This document shows positions 11,191 through 26,400 of a DNA stretch of 64,000 nt, piece by piece. The translations under genes were made by a program, and so were the position numbers. This DNA is from Trichoplusia ni (lineage: Eukaryota > Arthropoda > Insecta > Lepidoptera > Noctuidae). The stretch is taken from NCBI RefSeq assembly GCF_003590095.1, contig NC_039491.1, positions 1,922,001 to 1,986,000 of the forward strand, read 5' to 3'. Position 1 is the stretch's first letter. Every line of letters starts with the position of its first letter. Below the pieces are notes generated by a model. That model had not been told where the DNA came from and made no database searches. It was given only the letters and a program-made list of their open reading frames with translations.

Positions 11191-14100
11191 AAATCGATAC
11201 TTAATATTTTCTAAGTTCCCCCTTTAATAGATTTTTTTCTGGTAAACAATTTCCACCAGTTTCAAATCTATGTCGTCTGGCTGTGTTGTGACCTTTTAGA
11301 TTTTTCAATATTTGTTGTCATGTAAGCCACTATAAATAGTGATTCCTACTCGTTAGTTGGCATCACCTAAACTAAGAATCATTATTATAACCAAGATCGG
11401 CGTTAAGTTTCTAGAGATCCACAAGTGATCAAAGATATATATTGAACACTTATAAAGTGTAAAAAACAGTACCCTGTTCTGAGTTACGCAGACGGATATA
11501 TTAACTTCAGTTATTTCGCTTATTACACAACCATGCCTAATATTATGTAATAAATACATAAAATATTACGGACTATTTGGAATCAAATAAATCTAGAAAA
11601 AAAAACAAGTTTTATGTTATAGTATTGCCAAAATTACTATTATTACATAACAGCGTCGCCCATTACTTCTAAGACAGAACGACTGAAAAAGTATAAAACT
11701 GAGATAATGTGACATTTCCATGCTACGCGTGTTGTTTATTTACTACATACGGATTATTTTTCATGTTTAATTTGCTTTGGCAATCAATTTTCAAGGAAAG
11801 GGAGAAATACTATAGAACAAAAGAATTCACGCACGTTTGCACGCACTTTGATAAATTTTAAGCTAAGTTCGATAACGATAAGTTTTACCGATTAAAGATG
11901 ACTTACACATTTTTAAGTGTTTAGGATGGATATGAATTACTCATAGTTAATTGACATTGTTCAATTTTACTTCATTCATAAAAAAAACAACCATTACCCT
12001 TTTTAGTGACCGTTGCATTATTTTTCCTACCATCCATTATAATCCCAGATTTACAATCGACCTTGTCTTTAACAAATGTCACCAACTATTGAGTCTTGTA
12101 ACAAAACTAATGCCAGTCTGAGATTTTTGACCCTGAAGAGATAGAGGGAGTCATGCCAATAACGGTAACTTAAAATTGTACAGACATACTATAACGGCCA
12201 TACGCTATGTAGGTAAACAACAAACACTATTTAGTAGACACATACATATTAAGAAGGTCACATTCAATATGTTAACAATCATCTCTATAATACAACAATA
12301 GCTCATCATCAAAGCGTTGAAAGCGGAGAATTAAAAAATCAGTTTTTCCTCATATGTTGACAACGGTTATAAATCACAGTCGCCGTGTTTATTTTATGAT
12401 CCAGCTATTATCGTCAACTCGGCGGTTTTGCAACGTGGCCGCTGCGCCGACTGCGAGCTCTACCATGCTTATAGGGTTGTCGAATTATCAACAATCTGTT
12501 ACATTACATTCTATTTGAACTTCTGATTCTCAAATTGTTACAAAGTAAGTTAAATTGATTGATTTACCTTTATGCAGTTCTTCCATGTCCTATCATCTAT
12601 AAACTTTATTGAGGGTTGAATATTGGCATCATCAATATTATGCCATCCCTACGTACTCGTATGTAGAAGTCGTAAAAAACAGATATATTATTGTACTACT
12701 AAATGTACAGTACATGCATTAGCTATTTCTGTACCGCTCTGTACTTCCAATGCTGTGGTGTTTTGTGACCATGTAATTTAGAAGTATTTAATATTGTACT
12801 GATATATTCTTTAATAAATATTTGTATCGCACAGGAAATCCAATCATTATTTAGAAATGTCTGTTTTGGGACAAATGTAAAAGTTTTACCTACCTGCGTT
12901 TAAAACAACATTTAAATAAATATTTTTTTTAAGGAAATACCGAAGCAAATTTTTATTATTTGCTTGACATTTTTGATACTACTAAGAAAATAAGGCAAAT
13001 TAATCAATCAGGATCTCGATGGGCTACATTCCTAGAATATTTTCTGTAACGATCGGATAAGTGGAATCCGTCAATTTACGGAAAGAATGGACTGAACGAC
13101 GGAAAATTAAAAAATGAAGTACCTGTTGTTACCTGCATTAATTTTTGTGTATTAATAATTACTTGAGCATCGGTTGTTAATAAAACAAGACTCAAGTACG
13201 TGTATTTTGGTCGCGGGACGTAAACAGCAGAACGTTATCGCACGTGATGACACCTTCGAAATGATAACGATTACGCGTTTCACTAATGTTGGAATTTATT
13301 ACTATTATTATCATAATTTTACCTACCTCTACACTGTGTCCATGGCAAATACTAAACGAATGGAGTAATTAAAGACAGATCAATCAAAATGCTTATGATA
13401 TTATGAACAAAGTGTTAATTAAGATGCCTGATTATATGATGATAAGGCTATGAAAATAATGCACCAAAACAAAGTTATCTAAGTGCAATTTCATTGCACC
13501 AAAATTTGTTAAAAACCATAGTTAGGATTTTCTTAAAATTAGTAGCGTTACGAGTATATGAACTTCATACACTCGTAACATTAACAAGCTAAGCTCTCGG
13601 CGAAGCAATCGTTGATATAATATCTTTTTTCAAGCAGCAATGATCTCTGTTACTCAGATTTTCACTTTCGTTGACAGCTATAAGCATTGAAAGAGTTTTC
13701 ACAGCATTCATGTCACTTTCTTGCTTTTGTTATCTGCAATAACTCGTAGATGCATAAGATATTGGCATATTTCTTTATTCATTTATGTATTGATCGTATC
13801 TATTCGAAATCTTACAATAGTTTGGATTCTGCCCGCTTATTTTCATTATTGTGTTTCAAAACTGCGTAGGATTATCGTCTAAAGATTTTCTCTACGTGGA
13901 TGTTCTGTTTTCAAATTAGGATTTATTAGTATTTGGTTTTTTTTTTTAATTTCAATTCGGAATGCAATGGTACAATACCTCATTTTTAATTAATTGACTG
14001 TTACTCTTATGATTATAAAGATTACATTCTCTATAGTGTTTCTAATGCAGCAAAACCCATGTGATTATGTGTTTCAGTTAGAACTTGTGGAAGTTATAGT

Positions 14101-17100
14101 TCACGGACAAATTCATAACGGAACTTACGCTCGGTTTACTTATCACTAGGCTTCAGTGCGGTGTGACTAGCATGCATTTCTAGTTTGTATATATTCACAA
14201 ATTGATGTACCTTATTCCGTTTACCGTAAGAATGTAATTATGCTGCGTTTTGCTTGTTCCATTTCCTTTTGTGACCATGTTAAGGAGTGTATGTGTTTTG
14301 AGATCAATCGTCGTTTGTCAATTTTGGGATTGACGGATTTCAAGTTTTGTCAAATTATGGATTGGCTACAGATTTAAGCAGTAGTTAAAATACTTTCGAT
14401 GTTTGGACTGTTAACAAATAAGATTTATAAAATTTTACGTGCTTATTATGTCTTGCTATCAATTTTTGGTTTACGGAAACTATTAAAACTAGCTTATAAG
14501 TTCATGGTGCGGCAACCAAGTCAGTAATTTTCACTAGAAACTTTAATTTTAAGTAGAAATTACGCGAAAGAACTTGTAGTCAGACTTTGCAGTCTGAAAC
14601 TAAGCCTACTACCATCAAAAAGATAAATTATGAGGCTAAGAAAATAATTCTGAAAACAGGAGAGCTTTGAAAAAATAAAAACAAAATAAATATTGTCTGT
14701 ATTTGTAATCTTATTAATGTATTGATCACTCCTAATTGGAACTCTGAACTGTTTTTCTTAAGTGGAATTATCAAAAGAAATCGTTTTATTTCTCTGTCCG
14801 ATTCTGATAAATTTTGGTGGAGATTTTTTTGCTTTAATTTTGTACCTATGAGTCCATATCAAAACAAAGGTTTTTCCATAACTAGAGGTCAAAACTCATT
14901 TGGAGCAAAAAAAACATATACCCAATCGAAAAAAATTATGATTGTTATTAAAGAATAAGTGGATATTTGACTTATTAACATCGAAGTAGGAAAAGGAACC
15001 ATATAATAATATAGTCGAATAGTTAGAACGTTCGTAAGTGGCACATAACGCGGTGTAGCAAGCAAGCGTATCGACTGGCGAGTTACATGTATTTAGGGTT
15101 ACCATGACAACCACCAAACACCAGACACTAGCACAAAAATAAACAATTTAAATGAGGGCTATTATTATCTAGTCGATAGATTTGTTTTGAGTTTGATTGT
15201 TTTTGATTTAATCATTAAACTATTAGGACACCAGTAATCGTTTAGTAAATTTGATTTCCTTGAAAGTACCAAATAAAGTCAAATAAATGTAAATCACTAT
15301 AATTTCCTGTTCTCGCCAATTTAGTTTGATTGAGGATCATATTTCATACTCTTCGCGTTACGTCAGAAATTAATCGAGCATTAAATAGTGACTGACTAAC
15401 AGACAATAATTGAATTCACAGATTAGTGTCGTATTTGTCTTATTAAATTGTCAGAATCGTGTTGTCGAAATGTTACGATTCAGCTGTCAAGACGGACTCC
15501 CGACGCCGGCGTCGTCGATGTCTGGTAACCCTACATTCGCCTCAGCGCAAACCAGTTCCGCACTTGGGGAAATATGTCGCTGATCACGCGTGCCCGCCGG
15601 CTTGCTCACTCTTCGTTACACTAATATATAGCAGTTTTTTTCCCGATTACAACCAGTATGCGCTTGCACTTGTTAGAAAAGTTGAAAATCGAAAGGAAAA
15701 TATCGAAATGAATGAATAGTCACATTTATTCGTTCGTTTTCATAATCTGTTTTGGATTGTTGAATATTTTAGACGTAGTTAATTTATAGTTAGAATTTTT
15801 GTTTGCAATATGCACTTGTTTAGACTGAGCATGCGAGCTGTGATTCTAAAAATAATCGTTTTCATTTCGATTGCAGAGTGACAGATGGCAGATATTATAT
15901 TTTCGATTGAAATTGGAATGGCTATTTTTTTTAGGATGTCAAAATATTTAAAGAGGTATACTAAGCATTGTTCACTTCATCTCACTATTGATGTAAGCTG
16001 AGTAAGAGATGTAAGCTACACGATATGACTGATTTGATTTATGGTAGGGATGTGTCAATTTTTGATTGAAATGATTTCATAGATAGTTGTCCCGCTTACG
16101 CTTGTGTCTCGCGCTACTTTAAAGTGTCGAGTTAGGCGTACGCGCGTCTATATTTATTATTTACAGGCGAGCGATGATTTCCATTCTTCGCGCTCGATGT
16201 CGCGTCTACCAGACGAGAAAGCTACACTCAACATGAAAATATAACATTCTTCGTTCTACAAATGCAATGCATACGTTCTAAAAATTCACATTGTTTATGT
16301 TTTCTAAACCGTTTAGTTTTGACCTACGCTCGTGACACTTGTATTCTTTATATCTGAAACGTATTTTGCATTTTTCTTTTTAAAGCGACAACATATTATT
16401 TGTCTCTAAGAATTTGCCCTTGACTTACCTGCTTATGTCAACGTCGTAAACATCGCTTTATTAATTGTCTTGTTATGTACGTCAATTGTGTTTAATGTGT
16501 ATACGAACGACGATTACGGATCGGACTGAGTCTGGCCTTAACTTTAAAGACAGCGTTGACAAAACGAATTCATATGCCGTCGTAATTTTAATTAAGCACT
16601 ACAATAATTAACAAGAGTGGAGGTAATGAAACAATGATGCGCGTGAGATGGAGTGTTTTACGAAAATAAAGGCAACAGAACGGGCACAATGACTCAGATG
16701 GAATTCAGCTTTGCCCGCCATACTGAGCTTCGTCGGAATCAGAAATACAATCCTAATTATAATCGCACGCATCCGTCCAGCACCTCAATCGGTCGCTAAC
16801 GTTCCGACTAAACCGCATCGTGCTCCTGGACGCACTCATCTCTGTGGATTGTGTGCAATGAACGTTTAATAATTATTTTCGTAATACACGTCACGTAAAG
16901 TTCAAGCGTCGGCAACACTCGCAGCGAGGGAGCCGCACTACACCGCGCGCGCTCGCTTTAATAAGCTCGGAGAATAAACACGCTATTGATATCTTGTTAA
17001 TTCTTATTATAGCAACACAATATTGTTGACTTACTACATTAGCGCCAGCTACAACGTTATTAGCTGCTTGCCATCTGAGCCTGCAATAAAGGATATGCCT

Positions 17101-20100
17101 ACTTGAACAATAATACCTAATTAAAATCAGGCCTTAACCTATATCTATATCTGACAAGGTTAAAGCATCGCACGTGATGTCGTTGACGACGACTAGTTAG
17201 AATATTATTGAAAACGTCTCTTTACGATAGAGCGTTTTTCTCATGTCCGTAATCAGCGCATCATTATGTCCACAGCGATCGTTTAGTTTATTGCATTGAA
17301 GTTGTATGTGTGTTTTGGCGATACATACATTTATAAATACGGTGCGAGTATTAGCCGACGGAGTGGTTCATAATAACGTATGTGTACATAGGAGCAACAT
17401 TGCCGCATTGCGGTGAGCCGCCCATATGTCGACATATCACTTCTGCCCTTTACTGGATTGTGCTATACTCGAATGCCTTTTAGATCAAACTATTTGAGAC
17501 TACATTTTCTTATAATTATAAATATTATAGTAGGTATATTTGGATATGATTTGAACCTTTTATGTGTTCACAGTTAAAGCATGTGTAATAAATCCAACTA
17601 TTATCTTACATAGTAACAATTAATGCGTACCCTGTAGCATCAGCTTCTGTAAGCAAAATATATGTGTGAAAAAATATTGGTTGTAAATCATAACAACAAT
17701 AAAATGTGTTTGCTCATTAAGAGCTAAAGAAGTCTGCCTATCAAGAACTCCTTTCCGGGTCAGGTAAGTTTGTTCCGCACAATGATTTTGAGCACTTCGG
17801 CGTTAACCGAATAATAAAACGTGTAAAGGAATAATAAAATATGTATAAAGTTTTTAGTTGTTTTTAGTTTCACGCCTCAGACGCCATGTATCGGGTTTGT
17901 AATACATTAGTCGGGCGTTGATTTACACGGCTACATATCGTGGGCGCGTCTATTCATAGTACTAATGTACTATATTTAGTAGCGATTCCCTATTATTTCT
18001 CGCGACTGACTCAGTATGTGAGTTGTTCCGCTTTTAAAATTGGGCTTAAATTCATATCGTTAACAGTGTTTAGTTTTCCTTATTGCGTAATATCGACAAT
18101 AACTCGGGATTTTATCTACGCAGCATTCGAAATCGTTAATTAGGTCACAAAAAGTACATGCTTCGGCATAATTAAGTCCAAATTATAGTTGATTTCTATT
18201 GAAGTCAATTGTAGAGCACTATTCATAACAACAACCATTGGTAATGAGGTTAGATATAACCGGGGCACTTAATGATTAAATTAATACCGTCTAGCGTGTT
18301 AAAGAGTTCATGCATAAGAACTGTGGCTTCAAGGTCGTCGAGTTCTATGTAAATAGCAAATAAGCGCATATGGAGAGGCGTCGGCTATGCAGGTAGGCAG
18401 CAGAGGCGCGTCGGCTGCGTTTGCGCACATCTGCCGGCGTGCGAGTGGCGCGGCGGGCGGCGCGCGCGTGCCAGCCGCGCCTAGCACCCGTCCGCGCCGC
18501 GCGCCGAGCCGCCACCTAAGCTACGAGCGAGCCGGTAGACTTACACACCAGGCGGCCACTATACATATCATATCACACTCTGTAGCAAAACTATCACTTA
18601 CTTATTTCCTACCTATTAAAATAGAAGAACTTGTCAAATGTTACCTCTAATTCGGTACCTACCTCTATTACGGTTTTTGTATTTTTAGACATGGGCAGAT
18701 GCAAAATTTTAAACAGCATCATGGGTTTCATTGCAACAGGTACCTACTTGATAAGTTTTATATGCATGTATCTCTCAGTACATTTATCATTACCGCTCTC
18801 GTATCATAATTAAACTATTTGCCGCTACTTGTGGCGATGACAGTGTGATTGATGTGTTCACGGTTATTTTTTTTTATAGCGATTCTTTATTCCGTTAAAT
18901 AAAGTAATTACACGTTTGCTAACAGTTAATTTATACGAAGTAAATCTACATACTTTCGGGCGTAGTATATTGGGGGGTATGACGCTTCCTCTTATTACGT
19001 GAACCACCGCCGGTGGGTTGGCAGCGCGGCTAATTATAATCTACTAAACATCATCGAGTGCTTGTAACTTAGGGTCGCACCTCTTGTATTTATTTTTAAA
19101 TCACTTTTTCTAGCTTCACATCCTTAATGTGTACACAGTTTTAAATAATCGAAACTTCATACTTTAATGTACAGGAAATCGTGTATGTATTTACCTGATT
19201 ACCGTTTGTATGTGTAGAGATAATTGTTTGAACAGTATGTATAGAGTATATGTATGATAGTGATGCGTGTTTAATAATGAAGGTTATTTTAGCAGCCCTA
19301 AACCGGTGTAGTGTAGAGGCGGTGCGGCGCGGCGGCCCGACGAGGACCGGTGCGTGCGACCCGAGCACCACATCGCACCTTGTTAAAGACTGCACGATGC
19401 GTGGCATATTAGCAACAGCATTAGCATTATTTATTTATTGATTTATACTCCCTCGTGCTCAACATCAAGTTATGATTTTGTTACGTTAGCTGTTTCAATC
19501 GACATGCGCCTAACTTTTAGTAATTGCCATCGACGTTGACAACATGATAAAGATCTTGTTATTTAAATGCGTGAATATTAAACAAAGTCATGTGTCATAA
19601 TAATTAATCTGCCTACTCGTGCTCTATTTAAAATTATCTTGGGTTGATGCCAGCTATTCTAAATACCATACGTGGTCTCGTTCAAAATTTGTCTATAACA
19701 ATAACGAAGAAATTCACATGGAATAGAAAGGTAATCAAATTTGTAGCAAATTGCACGTATTCGAATGGCTTCGTTCATCGCTGAGAGTCGCGAGTCCATT
19801 GTTCAGTCGGTAGCGTGAAAATCAAACTTCCGTACTGCTATTAAAGATATTACAAACATTTTGTAAATATCTATTGTAGTCTGTGCGATTTCAACAGATA
19901 GGTAGTACGTTAGTTGCTCGAGTATTTTTATTTTTAGTGTTACATTCGCGATTGTTATTGATGTAGACAGGTATGCCACCTACACCGTTTTGCTAAAAAT
20001 ATTAGGACACGTGAGATATTTGTTCACAATTACCGATAGCCGCTCCTGATAATGACGTCAATGCTAAAACACTCTAAAATAATTATGCTGGTTTGGTCAA

Positions 20101-21614
20101 ACCATGGAGCGGCGCGGGCGCGCGGCCGCTGAGGCGACGGTCGCCGGAGATTATCCGGCACCGAATGAGCGCGATTTTTTTAATCTGTCGCGCGTTTCCT
20201 TGTAAATCTTAATTCGTATGTTCCGTTACAGTAATTCCAGCGTGAGGGCATGGACGTACATTTTTTTCTCTGGAAACGTATCACCTTGTCGTCGGGTAGC
20301 CGGTTACTTACCTACAATTAAAAAGCGAAAAGAGCGCGGATTCCGAGGCGAATTTCGAGAAATATCGACGAGGTCAACGAACCATGTCGACGCATCGCGG
20401 CCGCGTCTCCTCACTTGTTTTTTTTACATTTTGGTATTATTCGAACGATTTAGGATGAGGTTTTATTGATGTGCTTTACTTGGTCAATATTAAACAAATA
20501 AATTAAACGATCGGTGTCGTTTAACTAGCGTTGAAGGCTTTTGTATGCCTTAACTTCATTATTTCCTATTAAGCTCTTACTTTTTACTGTATAACTCACT
20601 TAAAATCCTTTATACAATGTTTTATTACCTTTTATATGTAATCTTCGATCCTACTTTTTGTTGAAGTGCGCAGACGCTCGTGATTCAGACTCATCAATTT
20701 GGTAACAAAAACGCTACTAATTGTGCAGGTATCGACCGGCAGGCTTTGAAGGGTTAAACGTACACCAAATATTAGACTGGATCTTTTCGATCCGGCCGGT
20801 TTTAACTTGGAGATATGTGTTTTTTTGCGCGCGTCTCGGAGTAAGCCGTGATCGATTCTCAGTAGCTTACGCGGGATGAGACCCGTACTCGTCGAAAATA
20901 TATTACCAATTCCAAGTTGCTGCCTTCTCTTAAATGTATTCATTTATTTATTACTTATTCATTAATTAAACAGTCATAACTTAATAAATAAATTAAGAGC
21001 TGACAGCTATTGAGACTTCATTAAAAATATTCACCACGTGTATTTATGTAACTTAGTTGTAACTCGTACGTCATGTGTGATTCTAATGGCAATAATTTGT
21101 AACATCTACATATGAACGTGTAGACTAGTTAGTTTGCCTCTAACTAGTGAACACTTTATCTAAATGCCCGTATGTTCTCACCGCACTACACATTTTATTG
21201 AGTGCAATTTATTTTGTTAAGAATTCACAGTTGACTAGTCTCGCTATTTATAATAAGGCTATTTTTGGCACGCTATAAGTATTGAGAAAAGCTGCACTGA
21301 CCATTTAATTAAATTATCATCGCAGTTTATTTTATGTTGAAAGTTTCCTATGGATCTTATTTAATGATTAACCGGGATTCGTGATTTTGTATCCATTGCC
21401 ACTTCATCTCAATTAACTTAATCATCACCATTTCTATTAAAAACCATAACTCTTAATTTTTGAAATATTTAAAACGCAGGTCTCATATTTATGAGAATAT
21501 TATTTAAATATTTAATAATCGTTTCATAGAATGTGATCGTATGTAGACAATTCAGTTGACGAGTGGACATAAAAAGGTGCACACACTCGCACCGCATTTC
21601 ATTTGTGACCGCCA

Positions 21615-21630
21615 TCGCCTGCGAAGGCGA
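21615..21630. other. Small perfect hairpin with GCGA loop
   Basis: TCGCCT, then GCGA, then AGGCGA: a 6-bp perfect stem closed by a GNRA-type tetraloop. It is short and may be chance. Confidence 0.4.
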
Positions 21631-21876
21631 ACAATAAAAATATCACCGACGTTGAAATAAATAAAAAGAGCAGCCGGTCCAGGTGCCGCAAGGGCAGGTG
21701 GAATAATTGGCAATTCTTTGTCTCAAACCATGCACCAGCTTCGAAAACCCACTTAAATGTCTCAAGCCGATGTCTTATTTTTGAAAAAAGTTACGCATTC
21801 TGCATGTGACGATTAGATAAAGTCAAGAATTACCCATTAAGTAAATACGGTAGCGTGATCGTCCGTCAAGTTCTTG

Positions 21877-23470
21877 TTTGCCATTGTGTATAGATAAAGT
21901 TTATCCAAAATGACGTGTCCAGGGACCGGCCGGATACTCATTGAAAGGGTTTTTGAAGGGGTTTTTTTAAGCGCTTCAAGAAAAAACCCTATGGCATATG
22001 TTACACCTTCGAACGGATTACTGGAACCCTGTTCCGAACAGGTTACCCTTTCACTACCCTGTAACACTGTAACAGGGTAACCCACTCCAACCTAAGACAA
22101 TGTAATATGCACTCTTTATCATAGACATTAGTTTGAAAATAGTATAACCACGAGCGCACGTGACATCTTACCGCCCAGCGGCGCCATTGTTGCATTTACC
22201 GAGCGACTTGTAAACATGGAATAAAAATCATTGTGGATATGACCTTACAGTTTAATTTTGCTTGTCGCACATTTCAAACGTTGTGATATATATTTTTCGT
22301 GTCTATACTTGTACACCAGGGTCGATAATTTTTAAAACCAAAAAAAAAAAATAGTAGGTCCCATTAGAAAAGTAGGGGAATATTATAAAAATGAAAGGAA
22401 AAATAATTTACGGGCGATCTGAGGTCGGGAAGGGGGTGGGAGTGACGTTTGAAGAGTAAAAAACGGTTTTTCTCGATTTTAAAATTCGTATCAAAAAAAT
22501 TCAAATGGCAAAATTGTAGGTAATAAAAAGATCTAAAACTTTTGTGTTTACATTTTTTTCACACAACCTCAAAATTTATGTGAAAGATCCAAAAAACCAA
22601 GATTGTGGTTTTTTATTTTTATCTTTTACAAAAATTTATTTTTGTAACGAAATTTGGTGAAAGCTTACTTTTTTGTGTCCCAAATACGCTGTAATTTATT
22701 TGATTAAAAATATTTATTTTTTCACCTTATTTTGAATTAATATAAAAAAACACTCTAATTTTCAATCGAAAATTCACCCGTCAAATCTTCTCAGAAAATG
22801 CAAAAAATGAAAAAAAAACTTGATTTTTTTTAAAATTATTATAAAAAATTTCATCTAAAAAATTTGATTTGAGGTTTTAGGCTAGGTATATAAAATTACG
22901 CTGCAACTAATAGGAGCGAAGATTTAATGGAAAATGCGGCAAATACGGGGAAAAATATCAATCTTCGAGGGCTTTCGTTCAAAAATTCCTAACTTCTAAC
23001 CACGCGGACGAAGTCGCGGGCAACAGCTAGTTACCTATATGAAGTTTCGCGCGTAGGTAGTTTGTCCGAGAGGCGCGAGTCGCGGCGCGACACGTCGGCG
23101 ATAGAAGAAAATCAGCTGTAGTCTTAGTAAAGCAATGAGGGGCCGCTAGGGTGCAAGTATGCAGCTCAAGTTTAGTGGGTAATTCAGGGTAACACGAATA
23201 AAAGCCTTTCGTGAAGGTAACCACTTCAAAGGGTTAAGTTATTGAAGGGGTTAACCCCTTCACGTGGTTACCCTAATGAAGGTGTTAACCATTTCGCTGG
23301 GTTTCGAGGATGTAACTCGAACAAAAGGTAACACTGCGATATGTGTTACCCCGTGTACGGGTTACCCTGTCAAACGGCTTAACTCTAAAGTGGGGTTGTC
23401 CGGTCCCTGGACGTGTCTATTGGGATTACGGCGTAAAAATAGATCAGTGGATTGGTTGTTTGTGGCAATC
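21877..23470. mobile_element. Composite inverted-repeat (foldback) element
   Basis: An 18-base core at 21912-21929 (GAC..GTCCAGGGACCGG) recurs in inverted orientation at 23400-23417 with two mismatches. Both arms then run inward through many copies of GGGTAACC/GGTTAACC-type words (21940-22090 and 23185-23385), and outward both reach a TTTGCCA/TTTGTGGCAA-like word. The arms translate in opposite directions into short related frames, as expected from inverted copies of one sequence. The interior contains a Helitron-like end. This looks like a non-autonomous DNA transposon; no transposase is visible and the superfamily is unknown. Confidence 0.6.
22330..23030 (+). mobile_element. Helitron-like non-autonomous element, 5' end uncertain
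   Basis: The right end reads CACGCGGACGAAGTCGCGGG then CAACAGCTAG followed by T at 23031. This is a 3' terminus seen again and again in lepidopteran Helitron-type elements: a GC-rich hairpin shortly before CTAG, with insertion next to T. The body is A/T-homopolymer-rich. The left end is not clear; 22330 is a guess at where the composition changes. No Rep/helicase coding remains. Confidence 0.55.
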
Positions 23471-26400
23471 AAATGAATTATCATGCTATATGTGTGTATA
23501 AGAAGTTGTATGGTATCCATTTACTCATTGCGGGTAAATTTAGTAGAAGGGACAAGGAAAAATATGCAGTAAAGAAAGAACAGTAAATTGTCGAGGTGGT
23601 GAGATCGATGAAGACAGTTTCTGGGGTACTGGCGACGTGAGCGTCGGTAACCGTAGCAACGGTACGTTTTGACAGATCGTGAAACTGGAACTCAGATGCG
23701 CACAAGATTAAGCATCAGTAATGGTTTGCGAGGCACTGCCGCCGAAGATCTGTCCAAGATAAATGTTCGGGAATTTTGAAGTCAAATAATAATTACTTGA
23801 TACAATTAACTGATACCCGCTATTGAGCCTCCAATAAGGGCAAGGAAAACAAATTAAGAATTAATTAACATATAACTTATGTTTTACAGTAGCGTTGCCC
23901 TTATAAATGTGCAGTGATAAACAAAGCGACTATCGAACGTATTTCAAGAGAATTTACTCTAATAGCTTTAGTTGTTTGGCTGCATTGCTAATTTACATTT
24001 ACCAACAGCGCAGAATTAATCTGATGGACATCGATAAACACAGTCATTGTATCAGTACATTGCGACTGTCAACGTGAGTGAAATTCCGGAAGGCAGGAAT
24101 GTGGGTGAGGTAACCCCATTCGGTTTCTGCACATGCGCCATGTTCGCAGCGATTTCTGTTGTAACCCGACCGAATCGTAAAGCGTGCCGTTACCCGTAGT
24201 GAGACGTATACCAAGTTTTTATTTACAACTTGGTTGGATATTAACCTCATTGTGCGAGTAGGTAGCGCAACCCGGTCACTTAGCTAGTACGCATATTATC
24301 TCCATTTCCATAGCGCGGACAAGTAGCGGTGTCGACTTACGCGCCACTGCCGCCTCTAATGTTGTTGCCTTCAACTGTCTAAATGTACAATACGATGACG
24401 TCTGCGTACACTGCTCGTAACACTTTTAATTATATATTACTTACTATGAAAATCACCTGTAAGAAATCCTTGATTAGGTACGTTTATTATTTAAGTATTT
24501 GGCAAAATATAATTTTACCCAAAAATATTTCGACAATAAGTCAGCGTTAAACCAATGCACCATCAAAATTTTCTATAACATTACCCACGTAATATATTGC
24601 GTTAACAGTATAAATCACTAAATAAATATATTCAAGCAGAACAGTATCAGCTAATAAAACAGCGACATTGAACAAAACACGCGATCACAATGGCTATGAA
24701 TGGACGCATACGTACCCGGATAATGATGTTATTTGCTTTTTGCCTTCCGTCATCGAGGATCATTGCTGTAAATACGCTGAGAATTGATACAGTTTTCTGC
24801 TTACCTGTTTCTTTATAGAATGATTTAGATAATCTTAATGCGTATAATAATACAATTATACCTTAGGTACTAATAAAACTAGAAATATACAATGCATTTG
24901 GATATCGATATTTGATGGCAGTATAATAAAACACTATGCAACTTCATTAATTAATCTTCCCTTTCTAAGGATCCCTTCTTCTATAAAATCTAAACATAAT
25001 TGGTAAATGTTTGGTATATGGTTGAACGAATAAATCCTGAATACGTTTTCAGTTTTAAAATTCATCTCTATTATTTGGTTATTTCTCCATGAACTTTGGA
25101 CTTCGATTAATTGATTGATTGATTTGTTCCTATTTTTTTTTCAATAATCTATTTATCAGTGGTCATCCTTATATCTTATACTATTAGTCTATGAGCTAGT
25201 TTTATGAAATTATTGATGACGTTGCTTCACCTTATCTCTTTACCTTACTCATCGTGATAAAAGTTAATACAACAATGAGCTCATTATTCATTTACTCTTT
25301 CACAACTGAACATGTCGTGGTGTAATAATTACAATTTACATATGTACGGTGCATGTATTTCCCGGCAGTGCTGTATCCGCAGGTCGTTATGATCCCATAT
25401 ATTCGTAATCAAACTAGGTGAGCTATTGCTGATTATGCATTTAACGAGAACCATTTTGATTTCTGTTAATGTGTGTTACAAATCCAGTCTGGAAATTTCA
25501 TTGGTTGAAATCTAGCTACGAATTCTTCTACTAAATCCAATATAAACTCAGTCAGATTTAGTTTTACTTAAATAATCTCAAAATTATTCTTCGAAGATGT
25601 AATGTAATATTTGTATGTTACTATCCAAAAAGAACACGTTTGCAGAGCAGTTGATAAACCATGATAAGAGACAGGTGCTTATTATAAAAAATATACTAGA
25701 AATCTTCGAATGAAGTCAATCGTCACAAACCGCAGTGACCTTGTTGATTGTTAGTTATTTTAATGTTTAAAAAATACAGTAGAAAACTAAATTTATGGAG
25801 AGAATAAGATTTTGGTGTAGCTATCTTAAATAGCGGTTCGATAGAAGAAGTATTATAGGAAGATACAGTGAGTTCAAGGTAAAGACGCTGTGCCAAATTC
25901 TAAATGATAAATGCACTTTGAAACTAGTTCTGTTCTTGGATATTTTAGGGTTGTGCTTCCTTTAATACGGAACAAGAGTTTTCCATTGCTTATGTCACAT
26001 GTGATCATCGCAAGAGAAACCTGTGCATCGCCACTAGAGACACTAGATCAGTAATAAAAGCCTGACTTTTTTTTTTGATTTTGAGTTGTTCTGAACAGGA
26101 ATGTTAAAAAATATCTTAATTAAGTTTGCTGGAATTTGAACCTATACGTACTATATTTAATTGAATTGAATTTGGATTTAGATTGAAAACCAGCATTTGG
26201 TTGAATTTCGAATATTTTGTAACTATATCTCTGAAAATGCAGATTAATTCTTGAAACAATTGTTTACTAGCTCTTCACAAGGCCGTTTACTTAGTACATG
26301 GCTTTCTTATAATAGCTGTGATTAATAGATATTTTAATAGCAATAAAAGATGTCACTGTCAGTGGACCTAACAAATGGCCTTAACCGATATAAGGACAAG

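Larger units (their letters stand above)
8170..21870. other. Non-coding AT-rich region with scattered CpG patches
   Basis: I see no convincing coding exon here. Short GC-rich islands sit near 9140-9250, 16890-16970, 18385-18550, 19300-19390 and 20100-20150. A stretch at 10985-11040 read on the minus strand carries CCTACGGGATTACAGGCG, which resembles the tail of common lepidopteran LINE/SINE elements. The patch near 9440-9900 has lower AT content and may be a decayed element. A perfect hairpin with a GCGA loop lies at 21615-21630. Minus-strand donors such as CAG|GTAAGT near 16430 exist but have no supported exon. Confidence 0.5.

Noticed and set aside
18387..18650. 87-codon Ala/Arg-rich frame
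   Set aside because: The residue bias follows simply from GC-rich sequence; no splice, Kozak or homology support.
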